In this document: positions 56,861 through 64,000 of the stretch, piece after piece
Layout of the letters: every line of letters starts with the position of its first letter
Position numbering within the stretch: the stretch's first letter is position 1
Assembly (NCBI GenBank): GCA_010405405.1
Contig: MU004230.1
Coordinates: forward strand, 827,744-891,743
Reading direction: 5' to 3'
From: Microthyrium microscopicum
Lineage: Eukaryota > Ascomycota > Dothideomycetes > Microthyriales > Microthyriaceae
DNA: 64,000 bases
Program-made: the position numbers and the translations under genes
Notes under the pieces: generated by a model
Seen by the model: only the letters and a program-made list of their open reading frames with translations
Database searches by the model: none
What the model was told of the DNA's origin: nothing

Positions 56861-58756
56861 CTAATCTTCTTCATCAAGCGGCAGGGGAGCGATAACCTCA
56901 AGGCCTTGTTGTTGTGCATCCGTCAGCAGCTTGTCGGCCTTATTTCGCGAGTCGCTTTCGTCTCGCTTTCCATCAGATTTCTGGCGCTCTTCTAGCTCAT
57001 CTTGACTCGCGCTGGAAGTAGTGTTTGGCTCTTCGGTCTGACTGGTCGGTTCTTCGGCTCCAAGTCCGTGGGTTTCATCGGCTTCGGCTGTCTCTCCCAA
57101 CAAACCTCTAGCCTTTGGTTCGCTGGCCTCATCTTCAGATTCCTTCGCCAAAGATGTTCTGCTTGCTGCTGAGCCAGTTGACGCCCTCCCAGAGCTTGGA
57201 TGCTTGTCGTCCAGGTCCTTGTCCAATGGTCTGACCGCGCTTGGAGCTCCGTGAGCTCTCCATGTGGCAACACGTTTTGCTTCATCCTTTCGTGAGGATG
57301 GCTCCTGCTCTTGCGAAGCATCATCGGCCGTCTTGGGTGGAACGTCCAGATTTTCTGGTCCACTCTGATCTAAGCCAATCCATTCATGACCCCAAGCATC
57401 ATTATCAACACCGTAAACAGTCTGACCATTTCGATTGAGGTCGCGAATGTCGCTCCAAAATTCGAGCTTTTTGCACTGCTCATCCACAACGTTCGCGGCC
57501 TTGAGCAATGCCTCAATGTACCGTTTCTCGTCATCTTCTTCGAGCTCTCCCCGATTCTCATGCTCTTCCCTATGAGCTTCCGCAGAATGGATCTTGTCGG
57601 TGAGAATCGCAAGCAGACGGCGACACGAATGCTCGTAGAAAAAATAAGACATGATGTTTGGCATCTAGATGAGTTAGCAGAAGAATTTAAAGATCTGCAA
57701 ACTCTAGTCCCTTACCTCATCAGCCATGTAGTATAGATCCGGTCCGCCACGTTCAAGAAAGCCTTTGATTAATGAGATACGTTCGCTGTCCACTGGGGCC
57801 TCTTTCAAAGCTCGAATCAAAGTCCCGATATCTTCGATGTCTTGCTCTTGCCAGGACGCATCTTCGTCTTCACCCCATTTGCGAGTACTTGTTCTGGTTT
57901 GTCCTTCACTAATAGGACTAACCAGGCCAGAAGTAATCGTCCTGCTCTTGATATTATGAATTGTAAAGTAATCTTGAGTCATCATATGTGCGTCGCCAAA
58001 GGCCTTGCTGAGCGTTTGATCGACTTTCCTTGTTCTTTTTCTTATCCATCTTCGTCTGCGCACGAAAGAATGAAACCACGGGTGGGTACCGTGCCAGCTA
58101 AAGCCTTTGAAATTGAAGCTGTACTCCCATCCTTCCTCATCGATATCGCGACTCATATCAACATACCATGTCTTCCAAGCCCACTGCCAGCTCGGGTCTG
58201 GTACCTGGGCGTTTGTAATGTCAACTCGGCTCCTCTTGTGCTCTCCATCGACCCAAGAAGCCGGGTCTAGTTGTCCCAAGGCTTTATTGGAAAAAAGAGG
58301 CATTCCGCAAAGAAAGACACCTCGCTGGTTCTCATACATGACATCGATAGCAGAGTCGGGCCCATTGGTGCGCTTCTTGGCCTTTTTACCACGGAGTTTG
58401 TCCTTGACACGCGTCTTACTGCGGTCCAGAGCACTCTTGCCCCAGCTAGACTGTCCTTGCTCCTCGTCGGTAAGCTGAGGGCCTTGTCCACTGGGACCTG
58501 GCTTATTCTCGGCCCTCCCTTCACCGTATCGTGACTCTTTTCGCTTTCGATGGTCTAGCAGGGACGAAGCGTGTGTCAAGGTTTTCGAGAGGGAGTGATG
58601 GATGGACGGGCTAGCTTGGCCGGCATCGCTATGGTCTTCGATCTCAGAAACCTGTTCCGTGGACGGGGCGGTGTGGTCTACGAGGGAAATGCGAGCTCGT
58701 GGTTGATCTGTGCTGTGTCTAGCATGGCGAAGACTTGATGAATTTTCTTCAGCCAT
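56861..58756 (-). CDS. MUG65: Dysferlin-domain (Mug65/Spo73-like) protein
   Basis: Exons in coding order 58756-57716 and 57664-56861 give 614 residues. The DysF domain lies at about 140-245: YENQRGVFLCGMPLFSN, LDPASWVD, then WQWAWKTWYVDM, DEEGWEYSFNFKGFSWHG and FVRRRRWIRKRT, with the regularly spaced tryptophans and the arginine run of the family. The rest is polar: an N-terminal Ser/His-rich region, a helical middle (LLAILTDKIHSAEAHREEHE) and a disordered acidic C-terminus. S. pombe Mug65 and yeast Spo73 are sporulation/meiosis-linked; related DysF peroxins act at peroxisomes. No membrane segment is visible, so peroxisomal Pex23-type function is less likely. Confidence 0.86.
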
Positions 58757-59353
58757 AGCTCATCGCGGTGTTTAGCACCAAAGAGCCTTGTGTATGGCGA
58801 TGTCCATTTGCAAAAGGTAGCTAGCAACTGGTTAATTCACGAGATTTGAAGTGGTGAATGGAGCTGCAGGAACTTGAAGTTCTAACAGGTACTTGTTGAG
58901 AAAGCTCGACCTAGCTGGGCATGCCTGAAGAGATTCAGAGCAGTAGCTGCAGCTTCGAAATGGTGGATGTTTTAGCTGCAGGCGCGAACTGTTAGTCGCT
59001 GTCAGTGTAGTCTGGTAAAAGGTAGTAGCGGTGGACTGTGGTGTTGGAGACTTGGAGTGGAAAGTGGATCAGCCATCAAGCTCACAAGCTCACATTTGAA
59101 GCTCAGACGTGAACAACGCAGATCCAGCCCCAGAAAGAGCGACGTCACTTTCTTGGCACTGTTCCCAGCCTGCCAGCCTGCCAGCCTTGCCTTGCCTTGT
59201 GACATGCTTCAACATTGAATGTTGACTTCATTGGTAGCCTGTCCCCGCTCTGGTCCTTAAACCTTTCTCCAACAAAGTACTCTCTACAACTCAAACCTCT
59301 CTCACCACAAAACTCCCTTTCCTTCAATCAACTACGGTACTCCATCTATTACA
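58757..59353. promoter_or_regulatory. Shared upstream region of the Mug65-like and Cwh genes
   Basis: 597 bp between divergent start codons. A short CCAGCCTG/CCTTG repeat lies at 59166-59200. The last 90 bp before the plus-strand ATG is C/T-rich. Confidence 0.5.
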
Positions 59354-59878
59354 ATGTCTCGTCGTCCATTGGCACTCGCCGGTCTTGTTGCCGCAGGTGC
59401 AGGAGGCTACTACCTGTACTCTGCCGGAGGCGACCCCAAGGTTGCCGAGAAGCAGTTTGAAGGTAAGAAACCGTCGACAGCCGTCATTGACCTGAGCTAA
59501 CTGTTCTGATGATAGCCGATGCTGCTGCCGCATCAAACAAGGTCAAGAGCAAGATTCCTGGCTCGGGCAAGGAAGCACAGAAAGACTTTGAGCTCAACGC
59601 GCAAAAAGCAGGACAGGCCTTTGACAACGCGGTAGGTTTCGACCTCTAAATACACAAAATGGCGGTCTAACTTTACATTATAGCTTGCCAACGCAAAGGA
59701 TCAGACACATAAAGTTGATGCAAAACTAGAGAACTACCGCGCCTCCGCTGAGCAGAAGATCGACAACGCTCGCAGAGAGACTGGCAAAACTCTCAACAAT
59801 GCCGTCGATAAGTTTGACTCGACAGTCGAAAAGAAGGCGTCAGAGAGCAAGAGCTGGCTAGGAGGTTGGTTCAAATAG
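59354..59878 (+). CDS. Calcofluor white hypersensitive-type small protein
   Basis: Exons 59354-59462, 59516-59631 and 59684-59878 encode 139 residues. The protein starts MSRRPLALAGLVAAGAGGYYLY, a single N-terminal membrane segment with positive residues before it, suggesting insertion into mitochondria or another organelle membrane. It continues with a long amphipathic, Ala/Lys-rich helix (VDAKLENYRASAEQKIDNAR, NAVDKFDSTVEKKASESK) ending SWLGGWFK. Ascomycete genomes annotate this small conserved protein as calcofluor white hypersensitive, implying a cell-wall phenotype. The molecular role is unknown. The helix looks like MICOS/ATP-synthase-type or LEA-type repeats, which is only an impression. 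Confidence 0.85.
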
Positions 59879-60664
59879 ATTTGACAGTTCTTACAACAAT
59901 ATGATGAGTTGATGAGAGCGTTGCACGTGCATGCTGGCGAAAGGTGTTGGCTTTCCCAACTTCTGCCTTCAGTGCCTTGGATTATGTCAAGATGTTTTCC
60001 TGGCTTTGGATCCAGGTACCAATGTTCGATACTCAATGTTCAATTAACCGCTACTTTGTTTGTATTGTTTGTTGATACATGTGCCTAGGCCACTGTTTAC
60101 TCCATTTTCTTGGCGTGGATTCATTGAGTCCATCTCCCCTCTCTAATAATCAATGGCATGACTGCCAATAAATCCGATATCACGCTCCTAATAAGTATAT
60201 ACGAGAAGCTAGCTTTCTACGCCGTGGGTATATTATGTTAATGACAGAGTCACGAGTCGTTCAGCTGTATCCGCAACACGCTTATGGGGGTGAGCCAAAT
60301 CAGACATGTCAACACTCAAGTTCAAATGAACCATTTTCTGCCGGACAGTTAGTCAACATCTCGGACGTCCTACACCAAAGGACTGGTAGCTGATCAACCG
60401 ACGTGGCCAACATGTCACGATATCGCGAAGCTGAATTCACTTGACACGCTTCGACTCTGGCTAGTCTCGCTAGCAATGACAGATTTTTAGGTCAGGTTGA
60501 CATGCCAGACACTCCATCAACTGCCCACTGAGACCCCAGTGACCCCAGGATCAGAGTGAGTGAGTGTCAGGTCCTGACTGAGCCACATCACCTTGGTCTC
60601 TAGAAGATATAAATCAGCCTTCAGCAGCTCCAATTCCAGCAAATCAGATCCTACCATACCAACC
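59879..60664. other. Gap without a gene
   Basis: 786 bp between two plus-strand genes, containing the 3' end of one and the promoter of the other. One CACGTG at 59924. Nothing else seen. Confidence 0.5.
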
Positions 60665-61765
60665 ATGAACTTTCCTGCTGTTTCCACACCACGAACCAGC
60701 CAAGCCAAAATCAACACGCTGCTTACAACCCTCCAGCAGCAGATTGCCGCACCAACTGCCTGCTCCATCTGTGGGAGCAACCTCACCACTGAAACCGCAT
60801 GTATTTTGCACTGTAAACACTGCTACTGCGTAGAATGCATCACACACTGGGCTGAAGTCGCTGACCATGAACGTAACGGCATTACTTGCCCCTACTGCCG
60901 CGCCTACTTCAAATCACTATACGGCATCAACACGAATCCCGCCAGACTCTGGCGCCGAACAGTCTACACCGGCGGCGCGGACGGTGAGACAGACGATGGC
61001 CTCAGCCAAGCTGAACGCTATCCACCAGCCGTCCGTCCTCCATCGCCCTCGATACAGATTCCCCCATGGGAACGCGACACGCCACTTGACCAATTTGCCG
61101 TTCCACCCTCGCCAACTCGTCCATATGCCTATGCAGGTGCAGATCAGTCTATGCCAGAGCTTCATAGGCGATGGTATGAAGAGCAACTTGCAGCGCGAGC
61201 AGAAGGTCGTGCGCCCAGACCAGTTGGACACGCGACCGCTGGAGCGTCAAATGATGCTTTCTCGCCTGCTGGACCATCACGACCTCAACCTGTAATTGCT
61301 CAATACACCTATCATACGCCTCTGCTAAACCCTGAGCACGCTGGCTTACCACCAACGGCAAATGCTGTCGCTCCCAGTGGTTGGACGCGTAACTATGGGA
61401 GTAACGGAGAACCTCTGCCCGCGGCAAATACTATGGCGACGCCTCCTACAGCTCCGCATATGGCCCAAGGTTTCGCTCCAGGAATGGGACATCCATCACC
61501 CGCGAATGCTATCAGAGCTCCAGCATATCCGCCACCAATGCAGCAACATATGGGAGCTCCAGCATATATGCGACCGGGACAGCCACCTGTAGGACTTCCG
61601 CCATATCCACAACCAGGACAGCAGTACTACTACACGGGGCAGCCAGTATTTCCACAGCCAGGACAATTTGCTCCGCAACAGCCTGCACAGCCTGGCTATC
61701 AATATGGCGGAAGTTTTACCTACAGAGCCCGTCATAGTGATCCACCTGGACAGCGACGTTTCTGA
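60665..61765 (+). CDS. RING finger protein with proline-rich tail
   Basis: Intronless, 366 residues. A RING-type zinc finger lies at about 33-80 (CSICGSNLTTETACILHCKHCYCVECITHW ending ITCPYCRAYF in pieces), suggesting E3 ubiquitin ligase activity. The linker between the second and third cysteine pairs is normal, but the loop before the last CPYC is long (AEVADHERNG). The rest is low complexity: Pro/Gln/Gly/Tyr-rich with repeated QPGQ, YPPP and APAY motifs, probably disordered and able to bind WW or SH3 modules. No transmembrane segment is visible. The partner and ubiquitylation target cannot be read. The start is the first ATG of the frame. Confidence 0.83.
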   Translation: MNFPAVSTPRTSQAKINTLLTTLQQQIAAPTACSICGSNLTTETACILHCKHCYCVECITHWAEVADHERNGITCPYCRAYFKSLYGINTNPARLWRRTVYTGGADGETDDGLSQAERYPPAVRPPSPSIQIPPWERDTPLDQFAVPPSPTRPYAYAGADQSMPELHRRWYEEQLAARAEGRAPRPVGHATAGASNDAFSPAGPSRPQPVIAQYTYHTPLLNPEHAGLPPTANAVAPSGWTRNYGSNGEPLPAANTMATPPTAPHMAQGFAPGMGHPSPANAIRAPAYPPPMQQHMGAPAYMRPGQPPVGLPPYPQPGQQYYYTGQPVFPQPGQFAPQQPAQPGYQYGGSFTYRARHSDPPGQRRF

Positions 61766-62237
61766 TTGCTTGCGTTTCGCCCCTTTTTGGGACAGGCTTG
61801 AATCGCATGTTTGAATTTAGCTGGCGATGAGACTGATGGTAAATGGATTAGGTAACTATTCCTAATTATGCGATCATGCTGATAATACCAGAGAATGATG
61901 CAGGCTGATCCCCAGTAACTCAACTTACCTAGTCATAGCTCTAGTTCTTGCTTTGTAATGAAGTCGGTAGTAACCGAGATATAATTGGATTGCAGGTAAG
62001 TGGCAACTAGATTTCCCTAGTAGCATCTAAAGATGTGATGATTCAAGTTGGGATGCAAGTCAATCGCAAGATCTCATTGTTTCGATGACAGTGAAAACCA
62101 TAAGACCTTCCAGTGTGATATACTGGCAGCAGTGTAGTACCTTGAAATTGAATTCATGCGACACCATGATTAGTCAAAACTGGCACGCTGCCATATCATA
62201 TAATCTTTATACTAATTCACTATTGGGGTATCTGAAA
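61766..62237. other. Gap between convergent genes
   Basis: 472 bp containing the two 3' ends; no coding signal. Confidence 0.5.
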
Positions 62238-63877
62238 CTATTTTTCGTCATTTTTCTTCCCTTTTGCCTGTTTTGCCTTCTCCTGCGCAATTGCCTTTCC
62301 TTTTTTGCGCTTCTCGCCTACATATTTCCACCCACGGCTCCAGCCTGCCGTGGCAAAGCCTTTTATGGACTGACTCCAGCTGGGCCACTTGACAGTGTGC
62401 TGAATCGAGGAGATAACCGCATCTTTGACACCCTCTTCCTCTCCGGCGATCCGTCGGTCAAAGTCGCCACCTTCTCTCTTCTTGAAGCCTTTCTCATCCT
62501 CATCGCGACTCTCTTCCATCATGCGTGCAAAGTCAGCGCCGGGAATCTGCCACTTCTTGCGATACTCCATGTAAAGCTTTGCACGGAACGCAGCAGGCAG
62601 TCGACGTACCATGTTGCCGCGCTTGATCGGATCCATGTCCTGCTCCATACCACAATCACATCGTGGATCATGCAGCCAATCGCGACTCTTGCAGCGCACA
62701 TCTTTGTACTCGACATTCGGCAGCTCCCCAACCAGCGGCGAGTAGAGCTGGCGGAAGTTTGGTAGCTGATTGGTGACGATATTGCGTATCTTGTTCGGGT
62801 CTTCGCCGCGGAACTCCATGCGTGGGTCGCCCATGTAGCTGATGCTAGCAATTTTAGTGTACAATTCAAGCTCAGTGAAGCGTGGGCCGAGCATGAGGAG
62901 TGCAGTGCGTAGGGCGGATATGAGGTTGAGTTGGTTGGCAAGGCGGACTGTTGGGTCGTCGCGCAGGATCTTAACGGGTTTGTGTAATCGCCCGGCGAGG
63001 TAGAGTGTGTCCCAGGTGCTGAGATCTCGGCGCAGGGTGTCGAGATTGACGACGCCGTACTTTATCATGGTACCATTGATGGTTATGTAAGGATTGAAGT
63101 AGACGCCTGCGCCCCAGTTGTCCTGGACTCTACTGACGACTCCGGATCCCATGTGTCGTAGGAAGGAGTAGTGTTCCGGGTATTGTTGAATATTCAGAGA
63201 GTGCCAGTGCTGTGTATGGCTCACTCCGAATATAAAATCAATAACCTTTCCGCCTCCGGTCTGCCATTTCGTGATAGCTTCCGGTGCATGCGGATGTGGT
63301 GTTAAGCTTGAAGGTGTTGGTCCCGACGATCCAGATTGGGAAAAGACTCCAGAGCCATATGCGAACGCATACCTAATTGGGGCACGAAACTGCCATAACA
63401 TTTGTCTCAGCGATTCCTTGAACTCTTCGTTGATTTTCATATGCTGATTATATCCAAACTCTTTATGCGGTAGTTGCGTAAATTTCGTGATGCTCCAGTC
63501 CGGGTCGTCTTCCCATCCCGATGGAAGCGACTGGTTGAATGACTCTGAACTTTTGAAGCTCGTCGAGCTTTGTATAGATGCACTGGAGCTGCTACTCGCA
63601 GTGGAAGCCTTGGAAGCAGCTTTTTGAGACTCGAGTTCTGCTTCATCGTGCGTAATTCGTTTCTCCTTAAAGTCCTCCGGCGAGGATCCGCTTGCGAAAG
63701 TTCGACGGAATAGAGGTTGGGAGCCACGGTACCAGGCAATATGCGATAGAAGGATAGTATGGCTAGAAGTTACAGAGTAAAACACCCTCGGATTCTATCA
63801 ATTGGTGTTAGTTTGTATAAGCTTGCAACAATGGTAGGAGCTCCATTTACCACGAAGCGGACCGCGGCCATGGCCAT
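62238..63877 (-). CDS. TAM41: Mitochondrial CDP-diacylglycerol synthase TAM41
   Basis: Makes CDP-diacylglycerol from phosphatidic acid and CTP at the matrix face of the inner membrane, the first step of cardiolipin synthesis. Exons in coding order 63877-63851 (27 nt, MAMAAVRFV) and 63794-62238 give 527 residues. The intron (56 bp) has an ACTAAC branch site. The N-terminus is basic and acid-poor, fitting a presequence (VRFVNPRVFYSVTS...WYRGSQPLFRRTF). Nucleotidyltransferase motifs are AFAYGSGVFSQSG and GGKVIDFIFGVSH, followed by QDNWGAGVYFNP and IKYGVVNLDTLRRDL. A Lys-rich C-terminal extension is present. The short first exon replaces the otherwise unsupported Met at 63785. Confidence 0.95.
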
Positions 63878-64000
63878 CACCAATACGCTTCAAGCGCAGA
63901 CCCAATGCTTGAGGACTAGAAGTGATCAGAAACGTTGGATTTGAAAAGAATCATATTGGCACAGCTGGCACTGAATTCCAAAGCTTTTTTCATCTAATGT

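Noticed and set aside
1-64000. tRNA genes, CRISPR arrays, virus-like elements or complete transposons
   Set aside because: No tRNA B-box context, spacer array, long terminal repeats, integrase, reverse transcriptase or transposase-like peptide was seen on either strand.

Overview
The window is nuclear DNA from a filamentous ascomycete (Pezizomycotina). Genes are dense on both strands, with short GT-AG introns (mostly 45-60 bp) carrying CTAAC-like branch sites. The protein families are also typical: HET domain, AA9 LPMO, DUF7707 GPI protein, calcofluor white hypersensitive protein. The mixture suggests a plant-associated or saprotrophic Leotiomycete, but that placement is inference. No tRNA or rRNA gene, CRISPR array, virus-like element or recognisable transposon was seen.

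Layout. 0-10 kb: an ABCC multidrug transporter with a doubtful N-terminus, a DUF3824-like protein, a HET-domain protein and a 2.1 kb gap. 10-18.5 kb: GDP-mannose pyrophosphorylase, ribosomal protein eL8, an ornithine-cyclodeaminase-like protein and a secreted protein. 21-33 kb: a secreted alpha/beta hydrolase, an ETP1/BRAP2 RING protein, a half-zinc-cluster protein with a membrane segment, dihydrofolate reductase and V-ATPase subunit a. 35-45 kb: an AA9 LPMO, a SAS4-like protein, a five-exon PX-domain (Ypt35-like) gene, a DUF7707 GPI protein and an F-box-like protein. 46-55 kb: a DHA-type MFS transporter, a putative phosphonate-use cluster and a multi-spanning membrane protein. 56-64 kb: a Mug65-like dysferlin-domain protein, a calcofluor-white-hypersensitivity protein, a RING/proline-rich protein and mitochondrial TAM41.

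The most interesting part is 48.8-53.3 kb. Side by side lie an HD-domain protein that keeps the PhnZ/TmpB mixed-valence diiron residues at matching spacing, a PhyH-type Fe(II)/2-oxoglutarate dioxygenase of the PhnY/TmpA type, and a divergent GIT1-like major facilitator permease. In bacteria the first two enzymes act in sequence to hydroxylate and then oxidatively cleave 2-aminoethylphosphonate or its trimethyl derivative, releasing phosphate plus glycine or glycine betaine. The permease could import the substrate. The shared promoter holds one CACGTG and one CACGTT, the sites used by Pho4/NUC-1 regulators. This looks like a compact eukaryotic phosphonate-scavenging module.

Exon models were built by hand from splice signals, reading frame and remembered family sequences. 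No alignment or search was run.
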